NCBI GenBank assembly: GCA_039184335.1
Contig: JBCDBD010000041.1
Location: 1 to 22,563 of the forward strand
DNA length: 22,563 nucleotides
DNA from: JBCDBD01 sp039184335
GTDB lineage: Bacteria > Bacteroidota > Bacteroidia > Flavobacteriales > Flavobacteriaceae
Reading direction: 5' to 3'
Part shown: positions 7,177-14,623 of the stretch, piece by piece
Layout of the letters: every line of letters starts with the position of its first letter
Position numbering within the stretch: position 1 is the stretch's first letter
Position numbers and translations under genes: made by a program
Notes under the pieces: generated by a model
What the model saw: only the letters and a program-made list of their open reading frames with translations
What the model was told of the DNA's origin: nothing
Database searches by the model: none

Positions 7177-7584
7177 AAAACAGATTTTATCAAAAACTAT
7201 ACCTAATCGCGTAAAAGTACAACATTTTCAACGTGCCCTGTTTCAGGGATTCAAAATCAATCTTTCTTGGTAACAAAAGCTATGCTGGCAATTAAAAGGA
7301 TGTTGCTATTGAGAAGATAAGTATCCATATGGTGCTATTGAATTGCTTATCAATTGCATAACGAAAATAGCTGAATTTTGATCTGACTTCTGTTCCTATT
7401 CGAAGTATATTGAAAAGAATGCGATTGTTTTCAATATCTTTTTAAGACAAAAAAGAGTCTGATATGGCCAATTGTGTATACGTCCAATGCCGTTTAATCT
7501 GATAAGTTTTAGTCGAACACAAGCAGTTCATATCTTATGGGATATTCATGCCAATCGTTTTTTTGTTATTTGTCGATTTTCCAG
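7177..7584. other. Gene-free gap between rlmD and the DUF6452 gene
   Basis: No convincing reading frame is seen on either strand in about 408 bases. The stretch contains a perfect 10-bp inverted repeat (7407-7416 / 7428-7437) and a near-tandem pair AATTGCTTATC/AATTGCATAAC (7341-7362). A weak promoter-like TAGTTTTTG (minus, 7199-7191), with one extra base in the spacer, may drive DUF6452. No remnant of a recognisable gene was found. Confidence 0.6.
7407..7437. repeat. Perfect 10-bp inverted repeat in the rlmD/DUF6452 gap
   Basis: ATATTGAAAA (7407-7416) and TTTTCAATAT (7428-7437) are exact complements separated by 11 bases. No T-run fits a terminator on the minus strand. An operator or RNA hairpin is possible. 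Confidence 0.7.
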
Positions 7585-8997
7585 TTATGCTCTCAATTCA
7601 AGCAAACAGACACTTTCGACATGATGGGTTTGCGGGAACATATCTACGGGCTGGACTTTGGTGACTTTATACCTTTCATTTAAAATGCCCAAATCACGGG
7701 CTTGCGTAGCGCTGTTACAGCTAACGTAAACAATTCTTCGCGGTGCAGTGGCCATTAGTTGTTTCACGACTTTTTCGTGCATGCCATCACGTGGGGGGTC
7801 GGTAATGATGACATCGGGAAGTCCGTTTTCTGAAATGAATTTTTGATTGAGCACGGTTTTCATGTCACCCACATGAAAATCCACATTCTTGATTCGGTTG
7901 CTTACGGCATTGGCTTTTGCATCGGCAATAGCTTCAGGTACGGCTTCCACTCCCACAACTTTCTTGGCTTTGTTGGCCACAAACTGGGCGATGGTACCGG
8001 TGCCGGTATACAGGTCATAGACCAGTTCATTGCCAGTCAATCCAGCAAAGTTTCGAACAACCTTATACAGTTCGTATGCTTGCTGCGAATTGGTCTGGTA
8101 AAATGATTTGGCATTGATTTTAAATTGCAATCCTTCCATTTCCTCAAAAATGTGGTCTCGTCCGTGGTAGCAAATTACTTTTTGGTCATAAATAGTGTCA
8201 TTTTGTTTTTGGTTGATAACATATTGCAGGGAGGTGATTTCTGAAAATGTGGATATTAAAAAGTCCAATAAGAGCTCTCTTTTCAAACGGTGGTCTTCAT
8301 AAAATTGTAGAAGCACCATAATTTCCCCAATTGATGTGATTCGTATCATCAATGTACGTAAAAGTCCCTCTTGGCTTTTTGGGTTAAAGAAAGAAAGGTC
8401 ATTTTGTGATGCAAAGTTTCGTATAGCTATTCGAATGGCATTGGAGGGATCTTCTTGCAGGTGGCATTTTTCAATATCCAGAATTTTGTCCCACATCCCT
8501 GGTATGTGAAAGCCAAGGGCATTTCTATCGGTAATGTCTTTATCAGAATTGATTTCACTTTCAGTAAGCCATCGACTGTTAGAAAAAGAGAATTCCATCT
8601 TGTTCCGGTAAAAGTACTGTTTTGATGATCCAAGAATGGGATGAACTTTTGGGAGCTTTATGTTACCGATCCGTGTTAAGTTGTTCTCAACTTCTTTTTG
8701 CTTGTAATGCAATTGGTGCTCATAGGCCATATGTTGCCATTTACAACCCCCACATAGCCCAAAGTGTTTGCAGATCGGTGTAGTGCGTTTTTCAGAGAAC
8801 GTATGGAATTTTGTGGCAATCCCTTCATAATAGGCCTTTCTTTTTTTGAAGGTCTGTATGTCGACCACATCACCCGGTACGGCATTCGACAAGAAAATCA
8901 CCCTCCCATCTGGGGCTTTTGCAATAGTTTTTCCCTTGGCACCAGCATCTGCTATCGTAATTTTTTCAAAAGTCTGTCGTCTCCTCTTTTTTTGCAT
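7585..8997 (-). CDS. rlmD: 23S rRNA (uracil-1939-C5) methyltransferase RlmD
   Basis: This 470-residue enzyme has an N-terminal TRAM domain (about 7-66). Four cysteines fit the 4Fe-4S cluster ligands: C76-x5-C82-x2-C85 and, far downstream, C178. The SAM motif is DLYTGTG (328-334), the motif DPPRDG lies at 400-405, and the catalytic cysteine is C427 in YVSCNSATQARD. This fits RlmD/RumA, which makes m5U1939 in 23S rRNA. Length is slightly above E. coli RlmD. The paralogous RlmCD enzymes are similar, so RlmCD-type activity is a possible alternative. A TACATTTG box lies only 4 bases before the ATG, suggesting a leaderless message. It is divergent from rocD across 185 bases. Confidence 0.93.
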   Translation of the reverse strand: MQKKRRRQTFEKITIADAGAKGKTIAKAPDGRVIFLSNAVPGDVVDIQTFKKRKAYYEGIATKFHTFSEKRTTPICKHFGLCGGCKWQHMAYEHQLHYKQKEVENNLTRIGNIKLPKVHPILGSSKQYFYRNKMEFSFSNSRWLTESEINSDKDITDRNALGFHIPGMWDKILDIEKCHLQEDPSNAIRIAIRNFASQNDLSFFNPKSQEGLLRTLMIRITSIGEIMVLLQFYEDHRLKRELLLDFLISTFSEITSLQYVINQKQNDTIYDQKVICYHGRDHIFEEMEGLQFKINAKSFYQTNSQQAYELYKVVRNFAGLTGNELVYDLYTGTGTIAQFVANKAKKVVGVEAVPEAIADAKANAVSNRIKNVDFHVGDMKTVLNQKFISENGLPDVIITDPPRDGMHEKVVKQLMATAPRRIVYVSCNSATQARDLGILNERYKVTKVQPVDMFPQTHHVESVCLLELRA

Positions 8998-9001
8998 TCG
9001 A

Positions 9002-9009
9002 CAAATGTA
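9002..9009 (-). promoter_or_regulatory. Candidate -7 element immediately before rlmD
   Basis: On the minus strand TACATTTG (9009 to 9002) is an exact TAnnTTTG match ending 4 bases before the ATG at 8997. With the usual spacing, transcription would start at or near the A of the start codon. A TTTG on the same strand (9039-9036) is 26 bases upstream, slightly far for a -33 box. Confidence 0.4.
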
Positions 9010-9182
9010 CTTTGTTTTAAGAGTTTTCAGAAAAACAAAAGTTTTGGGTTGTATTATTATTTTGTAGCTTCGCTTTTCTACCAGGGATGATTTCTCTCCT
9101 ACGCTGAATTTTCGAGTCTTCGAAAGAAAAAAGGTACAGAAGGAATTACTGAAGTTTTATTTTAAAGTGATTATTATACGTC

Positions 9183-10424
9183 ATGTCAGTTTTGGAAAAA
9201 ACCACCTCGCGAGATGCCATTGCATTGGAAAATAAGTATGGTGCCCATAACTATCATCCGTTACCCGTGGTATTGAGCAAGGGGCAAGGGGTTTATGTAT
9301 GGGATGTTGAGGGTAAAAAGTATTACGATTTTCTTTCAGCTTATTCGGCAGTAAACCAAGGCCATTGTCACCCGAAGATTGTTTCAGCCTTAAAACGGCA
9401 AGCCGATGTCTTGACTTTGACCTCAAGGGCTTTCTACAATGATATTTTGGGCAAGTACGCCCAATTCATCACCACCTACTTTGGGTACGATAAAGTCTTG
9501 CCTATGAACACTGGTGTTGAAGGGGGAGAGACCGCGGTTAAGTTGGCTAGAAAATGGGCATATGAAGTAAAACGCGTACCGACCAATAAGGCCAAGATCA
9601 TCTTTGTCGAAGGTAATTTTTGGGGGCGTACACTGGGCGCAATCTCGTCATCGACAGATCCATCAAGTACCATTGGATTTGGCCCTTTTATGCCCGGTTA
9701 CGAAATTATTCCTTACAATGATTTAGGTGCGCTGAAGAAAGCAGTGGAAGATCCCCATGTGGCCGCCTTTATGGTAGAACCGATTCAAGGCGAGGCAGGG
9801 GTATTCGTACCTGATGATGGATATTTGGGCAAGGCATACAAAATTTGTAAAGAAGCGAATGTATTGTTCATTGCTGACGAAGTCCAAACGGGTATTGCAC
9901 GTACAGGAAGACTACTTTGCTGTGACCATGAAGATGTCAAACCAGATATCTTGATTTTGGGCAAAGCCCTCTCAGGGGGGGTATTTCCGGTCTCTGCCGT
10001 TTTGACCAGCGATGAAGTAATGTTGACCATTAAACCAGGGGAACACGGTTCAACCTTTGGAGGCAATCCCCTCGCTTGTGCAGTTGCCATGGCCGCCTTG
10101 GAAGTGGTTCAAGAAGAACAGCTTGCTGAAAATGCTCATCATTTGGGCAACATCTTTAGGGCTGAGATGGAAAAATTGGTAGCTAAAACCCCATTGGTAA
10201 AGTTGGTTCGGGGTAAAGGGCTGTTGAATGCCATTGTCATCAATGATACCGAAGATAGTGCTACGGCTTGGGATATTTGTATGGCATTAAAGGGGAACGG
10301 GCTTTTGGCCAAACCAACCCATGGCAATATTATTCGATTCGCACCACCTCTGGTAATGAATGAAGCGGAATTGATGGATTGTGTCACCATTATTTCGAAG
10401 ACACTGTTGGACTTTCGAAAATAA
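9183..10424 (+). CDS. rocD: Ornithine--oxo-acid transaminase
   Basis: This is a 413-residue class-III PLP aminotransferase. The PLP sites are visible: ADEVQTG with D232, and LGKALSGG with the Schiff-base lysine K261. The N-terminal region (ENKYGAHNYHPLPVVLSKGQG) and the early TSRAFYND segment match ornithine aminotransferases more than acetylornithine ones. It converts ornithine and 2-oxoglutarate to glutamate-5-semialdehyde and glutamate in the cytosol, linking arginine degradation to proline synthesis. It stands alone, divergent from rlmD, with no other arginine gene in the window. No exact promoter box was found within about 100 bases upstream. Confidence 0.93.
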   Translation: MSVLEKTTSRDAIALENKYGAHNYHPLPVVLSKGQGVYVWDVEGKKYYDFLSAYSAVNQGHCHPKIVSALKRQADVLTLTSRAFYNDILGKYAQFITTYFGYDKVLPMNTGVEGGETAVKLARKWAYEVKRVPTNKAKIIFVEGNFWGRTLGAISSSTDPSSTIGFGPFMPGYEIIPYNDLGALKKAVEDPHVAAFMVEPIQGEAGVFVPDDGYLGKAYKICKEANVLFIADEVQTGIARTGRLLCCDHEDVKPDILILGKALSGGVFPVSAVLTSDEVMLTIKPGEHGSTFGGNPLACAVAMAALEVVQEEQLAENAHHLGNIFRAEMEKLVAKTPLVKLVRGKGLLNAIVINDTEDSATAWDICMALKGNGLLAKPTHGNIIRFAPPLVMNEAELMDCVTIISKTLLDFRK

Positions 10425-10444
10425 ACGAGGGTTTTACTGAATTA

Positions 10445-10526
10445 AAATGCCATTTCCTAACAAAGGGTAGTGTGTAATCTTTTGTTGCAAAAGATTACGA
10501 TCTAGAACAGTTGCGAAGTGGCATTT
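10445..10526. repeat. Nested inverted repeat between convergent genes
   Basis: The outer arms (10445-10456 and 10515-10526) pair over 12 positions with one T-G wobble. The inner arms (10474-10484 and 10488-10498) pair perfectly over 11 bases with a 3-base loop TTG. No T-run follows on either strand, unlike the three clear terminators in this window. It could be a bidirectional transcript end, an RNA-stabilising structure or a short dispersed repeat. Confidence 0.8.
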
Positions 10527-10553
10527 GGAAAGATTATTGGTTTAATGGTATTG

Positions 10554-11888
10554 CTATGGAATTGGTAATGAGGCAGTGCCATTGCGTCTAGCCCGTTTTA
10601 ACTGTCTTTGGATTTTTTTGATTGCAGATTCAATTGATTTTTCAGGTTCGATGATGTTATATTCTCCCCAGAAATTGGGATCTGAAAACCCAATCGCTTC
10701 ATCAGTTAAGATAATGGACGATTTAATTCGCTCGTTGTTTTTTGGTATTTCTCCTGAAACATTCGTTTTCCAGTCGGTTACCGCCATTTCTGCAGTCATG
10801 CTATATACAGAGTTGAACAGTTTGTCTTGCCAGTCAACTTTAAATTCCAATAAAACATTGCTGTACCCATAATACCATTTTCCTCCTTTTTCCCTGTAAT
10901 CGATTCTATAGGCAATTTGAGTGGGCCATACATCGACTTTTGGGGGTTTTCTTCTTACAAAAAGCCTTGCTGCTTTTTGCTTGTTGGTAATATTTAGGGT
11001 ATAGATAGCACTGGTGAGCGTTTTGTTTACGACATCTATAAACAGTTCGCCTTGGTAAAGAGGTTCATCGATGCTCTCCAGTTGTCTGAATTTGATAACG
11101 TAGATTGCCCTGTCGTTAATTTTGGTCGACCGATCGAAAGTAAACTTGTAAAAGGGTAAAAATGACTTATCAAAAATATATTCCGGATATTTCATGATGT
11201 CTACATACAGCGTATTGAATGGACCGCCCTGTAGCTTTAAGGCCACCGTATCGAGTTTGCTGTAATCCGTACTTTTTCGGGCCTTGTACAATTGTACGAT
11301 ATCCTTTCCTTTGGAATTATAGGGTGATTTATAGATATTCACCACAGCTTCGGATAATGAAACATTTCTTCTTCTCTTTTTAATGGTCTCTCGATAGAAA
11401 GCAGTCATCAAAGTAGGGTCATCAATGTAATTCTCACCTCTTTTTCTCAGTACTTCCCTTACTAGGGCAGTCGGATTTTTGGGGATGTCAACATTGACCT
11501 CTGAAAGTTGGGTCACGGCAACGGAAAGTCCTATACTATTGTTCCTTGGTTTGAGTTGACTTAGGGCAATACTTCGCGTTTTGTAGCCTAAAAACGATAC
11601 AATGACGGTGCTGTTACTTAGGCTTTCAGGAACTTTTAGAAGAAATTCGCCCTCAGTATTGGTAATGGTGCTGATATTGGTGTTTTCTACCGAAATAGTG
11701 GCGAAGATGAGAGATTTTCCAGTGGTCAGGTCCACTACCTTGCCCCTATACTGGTTCAACTTTTCAATAATATCTAGGTCTTCTTGAAAGGCGGCAACCT
11801 CGCTCATGGCAGCCATCAACAAAAGTGTTGTTGCCCAGAGTGATTTTATCAGAAGTTTTTTTGAAAATTTAGGGGCTACATCGAACAT
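10554..11888 (-). CDS. Secreted carboxypeptidase-regulatory-domain (beta-sandwich) protein
   Basis: This 444-residue protein begins with a signal peptide (hydrophobic core in SLWATTLLLMAAMSEVAAF). Residues about 47-110 form a carboxypeptidase regulatory-like beta-sandwich (RGKVVDLTTGKSL through VSFLGYKTRSI). This domain is common at the N-terminus of TonB-dependent receptors and related envelope proteins. Here it is not followed by a TonB plug or barrel. Instead a ~300-residue domain follows (FYRETIKKRRR, then strand-rich segments ending in an Arg/Lys-rich tail near residues 425-440) that I cannot assign. It is probably periplasmic or surface-associated. Upstream on the minus strand, TAGATTTC (11911 to 11904) is one base off a -7 element. 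Function is unknown. Confidence 0.8.
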   Translation of the reverse strand: MFDVAPKFSKKLLIKSLWATTLLLMAAMSEVAAFQEDLDIIEKLNQYRGKVVDLTTGKSLIFATISVENTNISTITNTEGEFLLKVPESLSNSTVIVSFLGYKTRSIALSQLKPRNNSIGLSVAVTQLSEVNVDIPKNPTALVREVLRKRGENYIDDPTLMTAFYRETIKKRRRNVSLSEAVVNIYKSPYNSKGKDIVQLYKARKSTDYSKLDTVALKLQGGPFNTLYVDIMKYPEYIFDKSFLPFYKFTFDRSTKINDRAIYVIKFRQLESIDEPLYQGELFIDVVNKTLTSAIYTLNITNKQKAARLFVRRKPPKVDVWPTQIAYRIDYREKGGKWYYGYSNVLLEFKVDWQDKLFNSVYSMTAEMAVTDWKTNVSGEIPKNNERIKSSIILTDEAIGFSDPNFWGEYNIIEPEKSIESAIKKIQRQLKRARRNGTASLPIP

Positions 11889-12009
11889 GGTACTGCACTT
11901 TTTGAAATCTACAATTTTTCTCTAAGTTACTAATTTTTAATCACATGTGTTGGGTTGAAAAAAACGGTTTTCCGGTGGAACTTTCAAGGGACCAACGAAA
12001 TGCCAACTG

Positions 12010-14463
12010 CTAGTCAACCATAAAAAGGGCATTGGCAAAAAATAGTTTTCCATTTTCCCAAAAGCCTCTGAAAAGTGGATTGTCAACCATGTAAATTACT
12101 TTGCCGCTACCATGGTTCTCCGATCCAAAAATTAAGGTCTTGCTTATTTTTTTTTGGGCCTCGCTGCCTGCAAAACCAGATATGGGCCTTGTATTATCAT
12201 CAAGATAGACAGCATTGCCACTTTCTAGATATTCATAGGCTTCATTACCCAATTTCAGCGTAAAATAATTTGCCCCATAGCCGTAGGCCATAGGATGTGT
12301 TGTATCGACCTTGGCTTTGAAAATGGCACCGGTAATCGCCTTTTTTATACGTTCACGTTGGGCATTTTCGTGGGGTTTTAGACTGTTTTTAGTACTATCG
12401 CTTCCTTCTTTTCGCAGTTTAATATCAAAACCATTTTTGCCGTCAATTCCCTTGATGGCACCTCCCATGGCAATCAGTTTGCCCCCACTTTTGACCCAGT
12501 TTTTCACTTTCTCGCTTTTCCTTTCATCAAAGAAGCTGGTATACCTTCCACTAGGTAGGACCAGTATGTCATAATCGTCCAAATCCACTCTTGAAAAATA
12601 GTCACTATCGATAACTGACAACGGATAATGCAATTGTTGCTCAAAAAAATGCCAGATTTCCCCAAAACGTAAGGTCGAGGTTGGTTTTCCCGATAGTATC
12701 GCAATTTTAGGCTTTTCGATCATTTGTACATAGGCAGAACCAAAATCCTTTCCTGAATCGACAAAACCTGTTGGTGTCTCAGTAATTTTCTTAGCGTGTT
12801 TTTTTGCGATACGGTCTAGTTTGTTGAGAAAACCTGCTTTGTTTTGGTTGTCAGCCCTTGTGACGATTAAGCTTCCTCTCTTAAAGTTTTTATTTGCAAT
12901 GGAAAACGGCTTATGACTTTTTCTGACCCGGATACCCTCTTTCAATAGCGCGGCGAGAAACCGGGCATCTTTCATGCTGTTCCAATCGGTAACATATGCA
13001 TAGCTTTTGTTTGAAAGTGTACTGGAGGAATCATTTGGGTTCTTGTAGTTCTTACTCAATGGTACGTTGACCGTTGAGGCAATTGCGTTTAATCCATAAG
13101 CGTAGGGTAGTGACCATGCGGTAATATCATAGGTCAGTGAATCACTCAATTTGGCATCAGGCTCAAAAAGCACCTTGACCATCGTACCCTTGGGCTGGTT
13201 TGTGGAGACCACCAAAGAATTTTCATTGGTTTTCATACTGCCATTGGTCTTGGTACTATAATCAAAACCCTTGACAGTTCCTGTATTGGCTCTTCCATAA
13301 ACGATATCATGATTGGAAAGTAGCTCTTCCAAGGCCGTCATGTTGTCGCTATTTCCTTTCAAGACATAGCTTTTGTACTTGTAGTCTTTTTTGGTATAGA
13401 ACTTCTTGAATTCAGCAGTCAGGGTATTGACATTTTTGGTTGCCACTTCTACTGTTGACAGCCCGGTGGTATGGTGGTGTGCAATACGGTCTTTTAAGGT
13501 CAGTGTATCGCCAATTTTTGTAATGATCCCCAATCCGGCCCTGCCACTTCCTCCCTGTTCATAGGTCATGCCAATGGAACCATTATAGGTAGGGTAGGTG
13601 TCACCATAGCTTGGGTAAAAAAGGTCGAAGATTTCTTTAGTGAAATAAAACCATCCATTGGCATCAAAATATTTCGCATGATTTTTACCGATGGTTACCT
13701 GAAAATCGCGTTGAAAATCAGTAATCACCTCATGATAGGGCTCCGCTGCCGGCGCAAAATAGTATGGATTGTTCACGCCCTGTTCATGAAAATCAACATG
13801 AACATGGGGTAACCACTGGTTATATACTTTTATTCTTTGCTGGCTTTCTACTTGGGTCAGCCATGCCCAATCCCTATTGAGATCAAACATGTAATGGTTG
13901 CTACGACCGTTCCACCAGCCCTCATGGTGTTCCTTACTATTGGGGTCGACCTGGTGCGGTGTGTTCTTATATTGGTTATACCAATTGCTGTATCGATCTC
14001 TCCCATCTGGATTCATACAGGGGTCCATAATGACCACTGTATTTTCAAGGTAGTCGCTTTTGGTGGTCAACAATTCATAAATGGTAAGCATTGAGGCTTC
14101 TGTACCTACACTTTCATTACCGTGAACATTGTAACTTAGCCAAACTATGGCCTTTGATGCATTGCCTGCTCCATTTGTGGCCTGAAAATGGTCTTTACGA
14201 ATATCATCCAGGTTTTTGAGGTTGTCGGGAGAAGTCACAAAGACCAGTAGCAATGGCCTACGTTCATTGGTTTGGCCATATTCCACCAATTTTACCCTAT
14301 TTGAGGCTGTTTTGGCCACATATTGATAGTAATCAACCACTTCATGATGTCTTGTGAATTGGGTGCCCAACTCGTAACCCAAGAACTCAGAAGGTGACTG
14401 TAGGTCTTGTGCTGATATAACGTAAAGTGAAAAAAGCGCGGCTAAAAATACGATTCGATTCAT
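12010..14463 (-). CDS. Secreted M14 family zinc carboxypeptidase with C-terminal GATase1-like domain
   Basis: This 817-residue protein has a signal peptide (MNRIVFLAALFSLYVISAQ). In the M14 domain, the zinc ligands appear as HGNES (H114, E117) and the HVDFHEQG segment (likely H216). The catalytic Glu is probably E292 in MTYEQGG, and MNPDGRDR and DLNRDW support the fold. From about residue 575 to 667 lies a Rossmann-type, GATase1-like domain (KIAILSGKP through DDYDILVLPSG to GGKLIAMGG). No nucleophile Cys is visible at the usual place, so this domain is probably non-catalytic. It likely trims peptides in the periplasm or outside the cell. The ATG at 14463 gives a clean signal peptide; the frame extends to 14502. 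Confidence 0.9.
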   Translation of the reverse strand: MNRIVFLAALFSLYVISAQDLQSPSEFLGYELGTQFTRHHEVVDYYQYVAKTASNRVKLVEYGQTNERRPLLLVFVTSPDNLKNLDDIRKDHFQATNGAGNASKAIVWLSYNVHGNESVGTEASMLTIYELLTTKSDYLENTVVIMDPCMNPDGRDRYSNWYNQYKNTPHQVDPNSKEHHEGWWNGRSNHYMFDLNRDWAWLTQVESQQRIKVYNQWLPHVHVDFHEQGVNNPYYFAPAAEPYHEVITDFQRDFQVTIGKNHAKYFDANGWFYFTKEIFDLFYPSYGDTYPTYNGSIGMTYEQGGSGRAGLGIITKIGDTLTLKDRIAHHHTTGLSTVEVATKNVNTLTAEFKKFYTKKDYKYKSYVLKGNSDNMTALEELLSNHDIVYGRANTGTVKGFDYSTKTNGSMKTNENSLVVSTNQPKGTMVKVLFEPDAKLSDSLTYDITAWSLPYAYGLNAIASTVNVPLSKNYKNPNDSSSTLSNKSYAYVTDWNSMKDARFLAALLKEGIRVRKSHKPFSIANKNFKRGSLIVTRADNQNKAGFLNKLDRIAKKHAKKITETPTGFVDSGKDFGSAYVQMIEKPKIAILSGKPTSTLRFGEIWHFFEQQLHYPLSVIDSDYFSRVDLDDYDILVLPSGRYTSFFDERKSEKVKNWVKSGGKLIAMGGAIKGIDGKNGFDIKLRKEGSDSTKNSLKPHENAQRERIKKAITGAIFKAKVDTTHPMAYGYGANYFTLKLGNEAYEYLESGNAVYLDDNTRPISGFAGSEAQKKISKTLIFGSENHGSGKVIYMVDNPLFRGFWENGKLFFANALFMVD

Positions 14464-14490
14464 TTGGTCCGGTATATTTTTGTAAAGAAC

Positions 14491-14498
14491 CAAATCTA
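14491..14498 (-). promoter_or_regulatory. Candidate -7 element for the M14 peptidase gene
   Basis: On the minus strand TAGATTTG (14498 to 14491) matches TAnnTTTG exactly. The expected start point near 14486 gives a ~23-base leader to the ATG at 14463. It lies inside the frame extension to 14502, arguing that the longer start is not used. Confidence 0.45.
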
Positions 14499-14595
14499 AC
14501 AATAAATTCCAGATTCAGAATTGTTTTTGGTGTTCATGTAAAAGGGCAATCGGGCTAATTAACGTATTTTTAGGAGTCCAAAGAAAGAAGAAGTT

Positions 14596-14603
14596 TATCT
14601 TTA
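14596..14603 (+). promoter_or_regulatory. Weak candidate -7 element for bshC
   Basis: TATCTTTA differs from TAnnTTTG only at the last base. It would start transcription near 14608, 16 bases before the ATG at 14624. Confidence 0.25.
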
Positions 14604-14623
14604 GGCCGATTTTGATACTTTCA

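Noticed and set aside
7236..7248. CCCTG-TTT-CAGGG hairpin near DUF6452
   Set aside because: A five-base stem is expected by chance; no T-run follows on the minus strand.
9052..9064. TATTATTATTTTG as a promoter for rocD
   Set aside because: The spacer is one base short of TAnnTTTG and it lies about 120 bases from the start.
8764..9090. 108-codon plus-strand frame over the start of rlmD
   Set aside because: It lies almost wholly antisense to a well-supported gene and has no recognisable motif.
11958..11974. Short hairpin with an A/T-run after the M14 peptidase gene
   Set aside because: The stem is only 3 bp (CGG-TTTT-CCG); too weak to call a terminator.
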